This document shows positions 34,774 through 43,459 of a stretch of 59,867 nt of DNA, piece by piece; positions within the stretch are counted from its first letter, which is position 1; the number at the start of each line of letters is the position of its first letter. A model generated the notes under the pieces. That model saw nothing but the letters and a program-made list of their open reading frames with translations. It searched no databases and had not been told where the DNA came from. The DNA lies in NCBI GenBank assembly GCA_021733925.1, contig JAIPJY010000044.1:1-59867 (forward strand), read 5' to 3'. This stretch comes from Prosthecobacter sp. (GTDB lineage: Bacteria; Verrucomicrobiota; Verrucomicrobiia; Verrucomicrobiales; Verrucomicrobiaceae). The position numbers were made by a program, and so were the translations under genes.

Positions 34774-35169
34774 ATGTCATCCACCCCCAGCCTTCACGCG
34801 ACGCTCGAAGCGATCATCCGCTTTCCGCATGATCCTCTCTCTGCCGATGAAGCAGGGCTGGTGCTGATCCGCGATGGCGCAACGATCAGCGCCGCCTGCA
34901 AGAGCAGGCAGATCACCACCACCGCCGCCAACTTCCGGGGGCGCTGCAATCAGAAGAGCTACCGCATCACCAAGAGCAACCTCATCGCCTGGCTGTGGAA
35001 AAACGAGCAGGGAGACAAGGCCATCCTGCGCGCCGCCATGCTGGAACTCTGCCCCAGAATCCTGCGCGCCCTGGAGCCGCATGCCGCCCCCGTGAAGCGC
35101 CCCGGCAACGTGCTGGACTTCGAGCACCCCGACCTTTTCGCCGCCCCTGCTCAAAAGCAGACGGCCTGA
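34774..35169 (+). CDS. Hypothetical early protein, HTH-like
   Basis: 131 residues. The segment LSADEAGLVLIRDGATISAA, followed by a YRITKSNLIAWLW strand, resembles excisionase/MerR-like small DNA-binding proteins. The C-terminus is Pro/Ala-rich. Assignment tentative. Confidence 0.55.
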   Translation: MSSTPSLHATLEAIIRFPHDPLSADEAGLVLIRDGATISAACKSRQITTTAANFRGRCNQKSYRITKSNLIAWLWKNEQGDKAILRAAMLELCPRILRALEPHAAPVKRPGNVLDFEHPDLFAAPAQKQTA

Positions 35170-35200
35170 ACCCGCAAGACAACAACAGCAACAGCAGACC

Positions 35201-35797
35201 ATGCACCCCACCCAGCACAGCACCATCCGCCGCCGCGCCTCCGCGCCGGTGGTCTCCCACACCATCGGCATCGAATGCACCCATGAGGACATCCTTGCCA
35301 CCATCGCCCAGATCGCCGCACAGCAGAGCACCTGCTTTGTCATGATCGCCACCGTGGCCGTCTCCCTCGGCCTCACGGATGATGACCGCCCCTGGCTCCT
35401 CACCGCCCTGCATGAGCTGGACCTGCAAGGCCGCATCTGCCTCAATGCCCTGGAGAAGCCACAGAACCTCGTGATGTGCCAGTTGCACTGGTTCGTGCGC
35501 AACACCAGCGGCGTGCCCTGTCACGAAGTCTGCATCGCCCCGGACTCCCACCGCCTCAAGCCCCTGCTGCAGCATCATGCGCCCGCGCTGCCCGTCTATC
35601 CCCGCGCCCGCGAAGTCGTCACCTCCAATCCCGTCCTGCGCAGCCGCCGCATGAGCCAGCTGGTGGAGGAATCCGCCAGGACCCTCTTTGGCAAAGGCAG
35701 CAGACCGCAAACGCTGCTGCGCGTGCTCCACGTGGAACAGCCCGTAGCGCAACCGTCCCGGTTGCCCTCTTCAACCTCAACCCGGGAGGCCGCATAA
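35201..35797 (+). CDS. Hypothetical early protein
   Basis: 198 residues. Helical middle (HEDILATIAQIAAQQSTCFV, then LGLTDDDRPWLLTALHELDL and GRICLNALEKP) suggests a winged-helix-like domain at about residues 28-90. The tail is basic and disordered. No family recognised. Confidence 0.55.
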   Translation: MHPTQHSTIRRRASAPVVSHTIGIECTHEDILATIAQIAAQQSTCFVMIATVAVSLGLTDDDRPWLLTALHELDLQGRICLNALEKPQNLVMCQLHWFVRNTSGVPCHEVCIAPDSHRLKPLLQHHAPALPVYPRAREVVTSNPVLRSRRMSQLVEESARTLFGKGSRPQTLLRVLHVEQPVAQPSRLPSSTSTREAA

Positions 35798-35799
35798 TC

Positions 35800-36093
35800 A
35801 TGAGCACCTACATCCCATCCGTCCTCGAAACCGTCATTGGCATGATCGGCTTGATCGTCTGCATTTGCTTGCTGGCCCACCTCAAGAAGCCACGCCCTAC
35901 CAGCTACGATGATCAGCTCCAGCGCCGCCATCGGCGCATCCGGGAGCAGCAGCTCGGGGAAGCCTACCGCGACGGCTACACCCTGCCGCAGATGCTCTAC
36001 GCCATGGCCTCCTTGGGCGGTGCGCTGCTCTTCATCCCCGCCGCCTACTTCATCGTCATTGCTGTCATGGGTGCCTCAGAGCCCCGCTGGTAA
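35800..36093 (+). CDS. Small two-TM membrane protein
   Basis: 97 residues with two transmembrane segments: about 7-26 (VLETVIGMIGLIVCICLLAH) and about 68-88 (LGGALLFIPAAYFIVIAVMG). A basic, Arg-rich loop lies between (QLQRRHRRIREQQ). Its stop overlaps the next start (TAATG). Function unknown. Confidence 0.6.
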   Translation: MSTYIPSVLETVIGMIGLIVCICLLAHLKKPRPTSYDDQLQRRHRRIREQQLGEAYRDGYTLPQMLYAMASLGGALLFIPAAYFIVIAVMGASEPRW

Positions 36094-36707
36094 TGCACCA
36101 CAACAACCACATCCCACCGCCCATCATGCAAACACAGCCCACACCCACCACCGATCCCCGCACCGAAGCCTCGCGCCTGGTCAACCTCTACGCGGCCAAG
36201 TCTGCCACGCTCAACGCCGCCACGGCGGACGTGCGCGCCGAACTCGCCGCACTCACCGCCTCGCTCAACAAGATCGAAGCACCGCACCGCGCTGAACTCG
36301 ACAAGATCGAAGCCGAGGCCAAGGCCCTGGCCTTGCAGCACGGTGAAGAAATCTTTGGCGATAAAAAGAGCCTCACTGAAAACGGCTACTGCCTCGCCAT
36401 CCGCCCCACCGATGTGGTGCAGTGTGAGGATGAAGACGCCACCCTGGCCGCGCTGATGCGGGAGTCCATCAAAGGAGCCACCGATGCCGACAAGATCGCC
36501 GCCAGCGCCTGCGTGCGCCTCAACCCGGAGCTGAACAAGCAGTACATCCTCAGCCAGTTCGATGCCGCGCCAGAGTGGTTTGCCCTGTTCAGTATCAGCG
36601 TGAACGAACGCCTCAGCGCCAGCCTCAAGCAGGCCCCCAAGCCACGCGCCAAAAAGGCCACCAAGCTCAAGACCACCGAAGCCACTCAAGAGGAGGCCGC
36701 AGCGTGA
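36093..36707 (+). CDS. gam: Gam-like host-nuclease inhibitor / DNA-end-binding protein
   Basis: 204 residues. The central part (about 25-130) matches the Mu Gam plan: a long N-terminal helix (LAALTASLNKIEAPHRAELD), a second helix with EAEAKALALQHGEEIF, then a beta portion with NGYCLAIRPTDVVQ. Mu Gam binds DNA ends as a Ku-like dimer and protects them from exonucleases. The C-terminal tail is Lys/Ala-rich. In Mu it lies downstream of A and B; here it is upstream of both. An ATG at 36126 would shorten the leader. Confidence 0.65.
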   Translation: MHHNNHIPPPIMQTQPTPTTDPRTEASRLVNLYAAKSATLNAATADVRAELAALTASLNKIEAPHRAELDKIEAEAKALALQHGEEIFGDKKSLTENGYCLAIRPTDVVQCEDEDATLAALMRESIKGATDADKIAASACVRLNPELNKQYILSQFDAAPEWFALFSISVNERLSASLKQAPKPRAKKATKLKTTEATQEEAAA

Positions 36708-36955
36708 GAAAAGGAGGCACAGAAACCTGCCCAGTGTGCCGCAGCCGCATGTTCCCAGGTGACGTAGTATGCCTGCGCTGCCAGGACCGCGTGCGCGCCG
36801 TGATGACGCAGCTTCTGCGTGACTACGCCAACCCAGACTTCAAGGCCCACGACATCGTTGCCACCCGCGACCTCCAACGTGAACAGATCACCCTCTGCGC
36901 CATCCAACAACTGCCGAAGGTCGGCAGGCCACCGAAAGGAGTCCCCGCAGCATGA
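36704..36955 (+). CDS. Small zinc-ribbon-like protein
   Basis: 83 residues with GTG start overlapping the Gam-like stop. A CPVC...CLRC pair, with 12 residues between the pairs, should bind zinc. A helical segment follows (VRAVMTQLLRDYANPD) and the C-terminus is GRPPKG-like, an AT-hook-type minor-groove motif. It may bind DNA. Family not recognised. Confidence 0.6.
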   Translation: MRKGGTETCPVCRSRMFPGDVVCLRCQDRVRAVMTQLLRDYANPDFKAHDIVATRDLQREQITLCAIQQLPKVGRPPKGVPAA

Positions 36956-37332
36956 GCACCGAAGTCGACAAACTCCGCGCCGAGATCGCCACAGCAGACC
37001 AGCGCATCGCCGCTCTGGAAAAGCGCCCGGGCCTGACATCCACCGTCAAGCATCAGATCGCCAAGGCCAAAGACAGCGTACGGGACATGCGCATCCAGCT
37101 CGCAGGCATGGCAGACCTGCGTGACAACCCATGCCCCCACTGCGGCACCCTCAAGACACATTCATTCCTCGTGTGCATGCCCTGCTGGCGTGACGTGCCC
37201 TTCAAGCTCTGGGCCTTCTTCAAAGGTGCCCAGGGACTCCACCACAACGGCAAGGTCCCAGCCTCCTACCTCAAAGCCGCCCGGGATCAAATTTTCAGCC
37301 ACCTCCAACAACACAGCACCGCCATTGTATGA
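36952..37332 (+). CDS. Coiled-coil/zinc-finger small protein
   Basis: 126 residues. An N-terminal coiled coil (LRAEIATADQRIAALEK, about 8-50) precedes a CPHC...CMPC cluster (about 61-80) and a Trp-containing helix. It starts in an ATGA overlap with the preceding zinc-ribbon gene. Function unknown. Confidence 0.6.
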   Translation: MSTEVDKLRAEIATADQRIAALEKRPGLTSTVKHQIAKAKDSVRDMRIQLAGMADLRDNPCPHCGTLKTHSFLVCMPCWRDVPFKLWAFFKGAQGLHHNGKVPASYLKAARDQIFSHLQQHSTAIV

Positions 37333-37556
37333 GTGATTCAAATTCAGATTTAATCATGCTCTATGCCGGACCTCTTGACGGTCTGGTGATCGACGCATCA
37401 AAAACCACAGCCAGGAGCTTCATCCTGCCTGTCAAAGAGCAGCCAGACACGCTCTACCATGAAAGCAAAGAGTGGAGCGACCACTTCAAACGCCGCGTGG
37501 CCACGCATGAAAACTTCCCCGGCCTGCCACCTAAACGCGAACTCCAGGAGGCTTGA
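37329..37556 (+). CDS. Small hypothetical early protein
   Basis: 75 residues; it opens with a strand-rich segment (LIMLYAGPLDGLVIDASK). It is coupled by an ATGA overlap to the previous gene. Not recognised. Confidence 0.55.
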   Translation: MSDSNSDLIMLYAGPLDGLVIDASKTTARSFILPVKEQPDTLYHESKEWSDHFKRRVATHENFPGLPPKRELQEA

Positions 37557-37558
37557 AT

Positions 37559-38296
37559 ATGAGCACCCCAAAGAAAGCACCCAAGAAGAAAGCAGCCGCC
37601 TTGCAGGTCATCAAAAGCGAAGACCAGGACGTGATCAAAGGCCAGCAGCTCACCGCGCAGTATGAGCGTGCCTCGGGTGCCATGCGTGAGATCATCATCT
37701 GTGGGGCCATGATGATGCAACTGCGTGAGGATCATCCCGAATTGGCTAAACGCGGAGGCGATAAGAAATCAAAGTCCACGGTGGACATTGATCCTGCAAA
37801 GGAGCCTCTGACGCTGCAAAAGTGGCTCGACAAATACGCCCCGAAGGTCAAGCGCACGACAGCAATCCGCTTCCTCAACGTCGCGGAATCCGTCTGCTCA
37901 GATTACGCCAAGATCGTCGGCCCCCAGGTCGCCAAACAGTTCAGCCTGCAGGCGCTCGTCACCACCCCGGCAGACAAGCTCCCCGCCAACGCCAAGGCCA
38001 AGCAGCTCACCCTCTTTGAATTTGTCAGCGGCACCAGCCAGCGCTCCTGGCTCGATCGCTTCGCCCCTGAATCCCCGCAGCAGCGCGGACGTGACAACCG
38101 CAACGCGGATGAAAAACCCCGGGCCAAGACAGCGACGGAACTCAAGCAGGATGCCGAGAACGAAATGAACGGCCTGCTCACCTCTCTCGATGCCTGGTTC
38201 CTCGCCGGACATCACACCCGCATTGAAGCGGATCTGCGCACCACCGCCGACGCCACCCTGGAAGAGGCGCGGAAGAAAATCAAAGCCGTGAAGTAA
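37559..38296 (+). CDS. Hypothetical protein upstream of the transposase
   Basis: 245 residues. Lys-rich N-terminus, then a helical region with SGAMREIIICGAMMMQLRED and APKVKRTTAIRFLNVAESVC, reminiscent of DUF3102-type phage/plasmid proteins. The C-terminus is helical (LKQDAENEMNGLLTSLDAWF). It lies three bases before the transposase gene. The family call is weak. Confidence 0.55.
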   Translation: MSTPKKAPKKKAAALQVIKSEDQDVIKGQQLTAQYERASGAMREIIICGAMMMQLREDHPELAKRGGDKKSKSTVDIDPAKEPLTLQKWLDKYAPKVKRTTAIRFLNVAESVCSDYAKIVGPQVAKQFSLQALVTTPADKLPANAKAKQLTLFEFVSGTSQRSWLDRFAPESPQQRGRDNRNADEKPRAKTATELKQDAENEMNGLLTSLDAWFLAGHHTRIEADLRTTADATLEEARKKIKAVK

Positions 38297-38299
38297 TCC

Positions 38300-40318
38300 A
38301 TGACACTCGCCCTCCAACAACCGGACAACGACGCCATCAGCGGCCTGCCACCCAAATGGCGCACTGAGTTCAACTCGCGCTTTCTGACCATGCAGCAGTT
38401 TGGCAACGGCCAGCTCACCAAGCTGGAGGCCATGGAGCGTATGCATGTCAGCCGTGCCACGTTTGACCGCCTGGTCACGAAGGTGAAAGAGATGGGCTGG
38501 GCCGGACTGGTGCCACAGTACAAAGGCGTGGGAGCACCCGCCGCCGATGGCCTGCCTGCTGAGTTCATCAGCTTCTGGAAAGTGCTGGTGGAAGGCAACC
38601 AGCGCAAGACCGCCCCGGCCTATCGCCTGCTCATCCGCCTCTGGCGCACACGCCAGCCCTTCGAGTTCCAGGAGGTGAAGTACAAGAGCATTCCTGGCTT
38701 TGAAGGCTGGCCAGGCTGGCCCAATATCCCCAGCGGCTGGGGCGGCAAAGGACGCAACCTGTACCGCCATCAGCCCAAGAAGCTCGCTCTCACCGCCCTG
38801 CGTCAGGGCCTTGGCCGCGCCCGGGATCTCTACGGCCCCAAATCCATCAGCACCCGCGTCGGACTCTGGCACATGAGCCACGTGCAGTTTGATGACGTGT
38901 GGCTGGATCTGAAAGCGCACCTCCTCGACAGCAAGAAGCTCGTCAGGCCGCAGCAGCTCGGCGCATTGGAGCTGCTCAGCGGTTCCCGCTTTGCCTACGG
39001 CATGAAGCCCCAGCTCTGGCGTGCCGATGGCACCCGCGAAAGCCTCAACGAAGGCGACATGCGCTTTCTCTTTGCCAGCGTGCTCCTGCAGCACGGCATC
39101 AGCGCACGCGGCACCACGTTCATTGTGGAGCACGGCACCGCCGCCATTCGCAGGGACGTGCGCGAGATCATGCAGCGTGCCTTTGGTGACCTGGTCAAGT
39201 TTGAGGACAGCGGCATGCTCGGAGATCTGCAGGCCATCACCGGCATGGGCGATGGTCGCGGAGGCAAAGGCAACCCCATGCACAAGGCCCACCTCGAAAG
39301 CCTGCACAATCTCATTCATAACGAGATGGCCTTTCTCCCCGGCCAGACCGGGCACGATCGCGATGCCCCCGAGTTCCTCGGCGTGATCGAGCGTCACGAT
39401 GAAAAACTCCTCAGCCTCGCCAAGCGCCTGCCGCTCGATGTGATGAAGCTCTTCCGCTTCCGTACCTTTGAATGGCACACCCAGCTCGTGCCACTCGTCG
39501 CGGGCGTGCTCGACATGATCAACAAGCGGGACGATCACGACCTGGAAGGCTGGGCCGCGCTCGGCTTTCTCACCCGTCAATACCGCCTCATGCCTGAGAG
39601 CAATGAATGGGTCAATGAAGATCGCCTGCTGGCCCTGCCAGCTCCCACCCGCAACGCCTTCCTCGCCATGGCCGATGAAGATCAGCGCTGCTGGCAACCG
39701 CGCCGCCTCAGCCCGCATGATGTCTTCACTCGCGGCGCTGCCACCAGCGAGATGATCAAGGTGCCTGAGTCTGTCATTGCCGAGATCCTCTATCAGGATC
39801 TCGCCAAGCCCCGCAAGCTCGGACACGATGGCGTGTTCAGCTTTGAAGACCGCGAGATCGGGGCAGGTGAGCACACCTTTGACGGCCTGGTCACATGCCC
39901 CGATGGCCGCGAGATGCGCCTCCAGGATGGCGAGACGTACGAAACCGTTCTCAATCCCTTCGACCCCAAAAAGCTCTGGGTCTATTCCGGCACACGCCAG
40001 CGCGGCGCATTCCTTGGCCTTGCAAGCCCCGTGCAGCGCCACTGCCGCGCCGATGCAGACGCCAGCAAGGACGCCTTCAAACGCAGCGCCAAGGCCCTCG
40101 CTGAACGCCTGGCACCCACCCGCCGCCGCAACGCCCACCTCACCACCAACGAGACGGCCCGCAACAAGCACAACACCCGCGTGCTCACCGATCACGAACA
40201 GGCCAAGGCCGATTTCACACGCCGCGCCACATCACTTCTCAACGCATCCACCGCAGACCATGCAAACAACACCACAGCAAACACAGACCATGAAAACACC
40301 AACGAGCCCGACTGGTAA
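38300..40318 (+). CDS. MuA-like transposase, DDE/RNase H fold
   Basis: 672 residues, the recombinase for integration and replicative transposition. The N-terminal HTH (about 38-60, KLEAMERMHVSRATFDRLVT) is for end binding. The catalytic core has an Asp at about 198-199 (HVQFDDVWLD), a Glu at 277 (TTFIVEHGTAAI) where MuA has Asp336, and a Glu at 333 (HKAHLESLHN). The spacing of 56 residues between the last two equals that between D336 and E392 in MuA. A beta-barrel-like region (about 500-590) and a basic C-terminal tail (about 590-672) follow. It overlaps the MuB-like start. The Asp-to-Glu change at the middle position is unusual (see findings). Confidence 0.88.
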   Translation: MTLALQQPDNDAISGLPPKWRTEFNSRFLTMQQFGNGQLTKLEAMERMHVSRATFDRLVTKVKEMGWAGLVPQYKGVGAPAADGLPAEFISFWKVLVEGNQRKTAPAYRLLIRLWRTRQPFEFQEVKYKSIPGFEGWPGWPNIPSGWGGKGRNLYRHQPKKLALTALRQGLGRARDLYGPKSISTRVGLWHMSHVQFDDVWLDLKAHLLDSKKLVRPQQLGALELLSGSRFAYGMKPQLWRADGTRESLNEGDMRFLFASVLLQHGISARGTTFIVEHGTAAIRRDVREIMQRAFGDLVKFEDSGMLGDLQAITGMGDGRGGKGNPMHKAHLESLHNLIHNEMAFLPGQTGHDRDAPEFLGVIERHDEKLLSLAKRLPLDVMKLFRFRTFEWHTQLVPLVAGVLDMINKRDDHDLEGWAALGFLTRQYRLMPESNEWVNEDRLLALPAPTRNAFLAMADEDQRCWQPRRLSPHDVFTRGAATSEMIKVPESVIAEILYQDLAKPRKLGHDGVFSFEDREIGAGEHTFDGLVTCPDGREMRLQDGETYETVLNPFDPKKLWVYSGTRQRGAFLGLASPVQRHCRADADASKDAFKRSAKALAERLAPTRRRNAHLTTNETARNKHNTRVLTDHEQAKADFTRRATSLLNASTADHANNTTANTDHENTNEPDW

Positions 40319-41309
40319 AGCCGCCGCCGCCAATGATGCGGACGCCGCCTCGATCGACGCCGCAGCCTCACGCAATGATTCACTCGCCGAGCGTCTCTTT
40401 GCCTTCCAGAAACGCCACCAGCTCAGTGACGAAAAACTAGGCCGCAAGCTCGGCAAAGAAGCCACCTACGTGTCACGCTACCGTGCCTTCAATGAGGGCA
40501 AATGGCGCGGCAACCTCGCCAACTTTGAGGACGCCATCGCCAGGCTCCTCATGAAGGAGGAACTCATGCAGGGGGATGACATTCAGCTTTCGGAAGAAGG
40601 CTTCTGCGTGAAGAGCGTTTTCGAGTTCCTCGACCTCATTCATCAGGACCGCCACATCGGTGTGGGCTATGGTCCTGCAGGCCCGGGCAAGACCTGCGCA
40701 GGCAAGCTCTACGCTGCGAAAAACCCCGGCTGTGTGTACCTGCATATCTGGGACTGGACCACAGGCCGCGACAAGCTCATCCATGAGCTGACCCGGGCCG
40801 CCCTGGTGCGCTGCGGAAAAAATGAAAGCAAGGCCGAGGCGCTCGTACGCACCTTCCGTGATTCAGACCGCCTCATCATCATCGACAACGCGCAGATCCT
40901 CACCACGCGCAGTCGCAAGTTCCTCATGGACTTCTTTGATGCCACGCGCACGCCGATCGCGATGCTGGGCAATCAGGAGATCGTGAAGAAATTCGAGACC
41001 AATGACCAGCACGCCTCCCGCCTGGGCCGTTGTATTGATGTCACCGATGCCGGAGGCGAGCACCGCAGCAGCGTGGACAAGGCCAGCGTCATCACCCTGC
41101 TTAAAGCTTACATGCCCACCGCCGCTGATGACAAGGCCGCACAGTCGCAGGCTCTGGAGATCCTGCGCACCAAAGACGGCGGAGCCGCCCGCGCCGTCAA
41201 GATGACCCTCAAGCTCGCGCAGCGCATCACCGGCACCGCACCTTCCATCACCCCGCTTGATGCCATCAAGCTCGCCAAAACCCAGCTCATTCACCAGGAG
41301 GCCGCTTAA
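40290..41309 (+). CDS. MuB-like AAA+ ATPase, target-DNA activator
   Basis: 339 residues. Residues about 32-72 form an HTH (LAERLFAFQKRHQLSDEKLG, then a TYVSRYRAF strand). The ATPase has Walker A GPAGPGKT (128-135), Walker B LIIIDNA (195-201) and a sensor-like MLGNQE (225-230). MuB delivers target DNA, stimulates MuA and gives target immunity. The start overlaps the transposase stop; an ATG at 40260 would add ten residues. Longer upstream frame is a shadow of the transposase gene. Confidence 0.88.
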   Translation: MKTPTSPTGKAAAANDADAASIDAAASRNDSLAERLFAFQKRHQLSDEKLGRKLGKEATYVSRYRAFNEGKWRGNLANFEDAIARLLMKEELMQGDDIQLSEEGFCVKSVFEFLDLIHQDRHIGVGYGPAGPGKTCAGKLYAAKNPGCVYLHIWDWTTGRDKLIHELTRAALVRCGKNESKAEALVRTFRDSDRLIIIDNAQILTTRSRKFLMDFFDATRTPIAMLGNQEIVKKFETNDQHASRLGRCIDVTDAGGEHRSSVDKASVITLLKAYMPTAADDKAAQSQALEILRTKDGGAARAVKMTLKLAQRITGTAPSITPLDAIKLAKTQLIHQEAA

Positions 41310-41313
41310 CATC

Positions 41314-41682
41314 ATGCAATTCGCAGGCACACAAATTACGGACGAGCAGTACACACAGCTGGAACAACTCGCGGCGAAGAAAAACATCCCGATTGAGGAT
41401 CTCTGCCGCAGCATCTTCGAAGCTGGCGTCGCAGAGGCAGAAAAAGAGCCCTGCTGCTGCTGGAAAAAAGTGAATGAGAAGCTCAAGAGCATGGGGGTGA
41501 AGCTTTCGGAAAAGCTTCGCACTTTCAGCCCCACTGCTGAGCTGGATCTCAAGCTTGTTCACCAGCTTCCCACCGAGCCACTCGGAGCCGGAAAGTTTAA
41601 AGCCAGTATGCCCCGCTATATCGTCTTTCCGCGCTGCCCTTTCTGCGGCCAGGCATACGAAACACAACAGGAGGCCGCGTGA
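41314..41682 (+). CDS. Small hypothetical early protein with C-terminal CxxC
   Basis: 122 residues. The N-terminus (ITDEQYTQLEQLAAKKNIPI) resembles a ribbon-helix-helix-like segment. A CCCW cluster and a C-terminal CPFC pair are present. It follows MuB by four bases. Not assigned. Confidence 0.55.
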   Translation: MQFAGTQITDEQYTQLEQLAAKKNIPIEDLCRSIFEAGVAEAEKEPCCCWKKVNEKLKSMGVKLSEKLRTFSPTAELDLKLVHQLPTEPLGAGKFKASMPRYIVFPRCPFCGQAYETQQEAA

Positions 41683-41744
41683 TCCATGAGCACTCGTACT
41701 CCAGTCACTAATCCTGCGGGGTTTTTTCGTCCTTGCCTTCATGG

Positions 41745-42308
41745 ATGCAGCACAAGTACTCCATCTACGATTGGCAGACGTTCAAAAAGAATGAGCCAGC
41801 CGAAGTTCTAGCTGCCAGCGTAGCAGCCGCCTTGCGAGCAGAGGCCATGTATGAAAATGAGCGGCTAATCGGTGCATTCACAAAGCCTGACCTGCTCATC
41901 ATTTCCTTGAATGACATGCACTACAGTCTGGGTGCCAAGCATTATTATGCCTCGATTGATCTCCCTCGTTTCAACTGGGCCTTTGAGAGCAATCCGCTGC
42001 GCTCGCTCATGTCTGGGGACTACTGCACGCCACCCAGTTGCGTGAAGATCACCGCCCCATTGTCAGCCAAAGAAATCAGGAGCGATCCAAACCGCTACAA
42101 ATGCTACAAGGCGGGCGATCCCTACCATGGGTTTCTGACTGTTCGTGAAGCTTTTCTTGCGGCTCAAAAGTGGCTTCAAATAACCACGGTTGGATTCAAA
42201 ATTGCCCTCGACGATCACGACTACGACCTCGGTGATCTGGCAAACGTTTTCCCGCTGAGGTCTGAACTCTACGTGCAAAATTTCAGCATGGAGGATGATG
42301 AAGAGTGA
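41745..42308 (+). CDS. Hypothetical early protein
   Basis: 187 residues from the ATG used; TTG at 41733 is an alternative. Aromatic-rich (YSIYDWQTFKKNE, LGAKHYYASIDLPRFNW). No known motif. It is separated from the previous gene by a 62-base gap without recognisable signal. Confidence 0.5.
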   Translation: MQHKYSIYDWQTFKKNEPAEVLAASVAAALRAEAMYENERLIGAFTKPDLLIISLNDMHYSLGAKHYYASIDLPRFNWAFESNPLRSLMSGDYCTPPSCVKITAPLSAKEIRSDPNRYKCYKAGDPYHGFLTVREAFLAAQKWLQITTVGFKIALDDHDYDLGDLANVFPLRSELYVQNFSMEDDEE

Positions 42309-42514
42309 GTGAGGTCAACATCGCTGAGATCACCAAGGAGCGTGATCACTTCAAGAAGCGCACGGAGCAATACCGTGAACTGGTTCGCCGACTGGCCACA
42401 GCCAGGAACAAGAATGAGGCATGGTACATCTCCAAGGCTTGGTGTCCCTTCTGGCGCGAACTCGCCTTCGACCTGCCCAGCGAAGCCGAACAAAAAGCCT
42501 TCCTCTTCGACTAG
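42305..42514 (+). CDS. Small coiled-coil protein
   Basis: 69 residues, GTG start overlapping the preceding stop. Helical N-terminus (EITKERDHFKKRTEQYRELV), then a Trp-rich C-terminal half. Function unknown. Confidence 0.5.
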   Translation: MSEVNIAEITKERDHFKKRTEQYRELVRRLATARNKNEAWYISKAWCPFWRELAFDLPSEAEQKAFLFD

Positions 42515-42516
42515 CC

Positions 42517-42747
42517 ATGAGCCAGCCCAACTCATCTCACTTTCACGCAGGCAAAGCCGCCCGCCTGGCTGGCAGGCCGTGCAGGATCACCGATGGCCGC
42601 ATATCCGGCAATTCACGCCTCGAATGGCATGAAGGCTGGAACGTTCAAGACGCCTACATGCGCGGCAAACCCACTGCGGAGGTAGTGACCCAAAACGAAA
42701 ACTTCTTCGCAGATCTCCGCGCCGAATTGAGAGGAGCCAGGCCATGA
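42517..42747 (+). CDS. RMF/CrpP-like small protein, possible
   Basis: 76 residues. The pattern GKAARLAGRPC, then RLEWHEGWNVQDAYMRG resembles the ribosome-modulation-factor-like family that also includes phage and plasmid CrpP proteins (G..A...G.P...W..GW). If so it may bind ribosomes or modify translation. Short length makes the match weak. Confidence 0.45.
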   Translation: MSQPNSSHFHAGKAARLAGRPCRITDGRISGNSRLEWHEGWNVQDAYMRGKPTAEVVTQNENFFADLRAELRGARP

Positions 42748-43151
42748 AGGGCGCAGATGCTCAGATGGAATTGGCGCTGCCACCTCCGCTGACCAGCCTA
42801 GAGGCCTGGATGAAAAGCCACAACCCGCGCAAGGAGGCACTGCGCAGGCATGACAAGGATGAAGATCCCTACAATCCCAGGACGCTGCGCAAGTGGCTGC
42901 TGACCTACCTCACGACAACAGAATGGAAAGGCTTCATTGATCTGGCCGATGAGTGCGGGCAGTCCAGTGATGCCGCGTCACGCGTGCTGGACCTTCTCGA
43001 AGGCCTCGGGCGCATCGAAAAGACGCCCCTTTATTTTTACCCATGGTCAGACCTGGTCCAGGCTGACCGCACCATTCATCCTGGCTACGGCAAGCAGTAT
43101 CAAGGGTTTGAATTCGGCTATCGCCTCAATGAGAAAGGCCTCAAGCCATGA
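42744..43151 (+). CDS. Winged-helix-like early protein
   Basis: 135 residues; ATGA overlap with the previous gene. Residues about 55-100 (GFIDLADECGQSSDAASRVL, then LEGLGRIEKTPLYFYPW) read as a winged-helix DNA-binding domain: helix-turn-helix followed by a hairpin. It is one of few candidates for the missing late-gene activator, but shows no Mor/C similarity that I can recognise. Confidence 0.5.
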   Translation: MKGADAQMELALPPPLTSLEAWMKSHNPRKEALRRHDKDEDPYNPRTLRKWLLTYLTTTEWKGFIDLADECGQSSDAASRVLDLLEGLGRIEKTPLYFYPWSDLVQADRTIHPGYGKQYQGFEFGYRLNEKGLKP

Positions 43152-43459
43152 ACCCGAAACCAGCGTGGTGGGATGCAGCAGATGAAGACGCGATCACACG
43201 TTGGAGAGAACTGCACGCGACTCATTTTCTTCCCGAAGTTGAGGTGGACGCTGAGGCATGGTCACAACGCCCTGATGTGATCGCAGGGGAGCAGCGCCTT
43301 GGCTCTTTTCTTGATGCGCACGGCCTCAAATGGAGATGCCGCAGGTGCCTTTATTGGTTCACTTTTGACGGCTTGCACGGCGACTGCACAGGGCCAGAGC
43401 TCGCCTGCGGTTCAACCACTGCTCTGGACACTTGCGAACAATTCGAGCCATTACCATGA
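43148..43459 (+). CDS. Hypothetical early protein with cysteine pairs
   Basis: 103 residues; ATGA overlaps on both sides. CRRC at about 60-63, then C..C-like spaced Cys (GDCTGPELAC and DTC), suggest a metal-binding C-terminus. Not recognised. Confidence 0.5.
   Translation: MNPKPAWWDAADEDAITRWRELHATHFLPEVEVDAEAWSQRPDVIAGEQRLGSFLDAHGLKWRCRRCLYWFTFDGLHGDCTGPELACGSTTALDTCEQFEPLP

Noticed and set aside
37898-40195. Long - strand open frame of 765 codons
   Set aside because: Antisense to the transposase gene, with no motifs and no operon context.
41690-41744. Terminator before the 41745 gene
   Set aside because: A run of six Ts follows CGGGG, but no adequate stem can be drawn.
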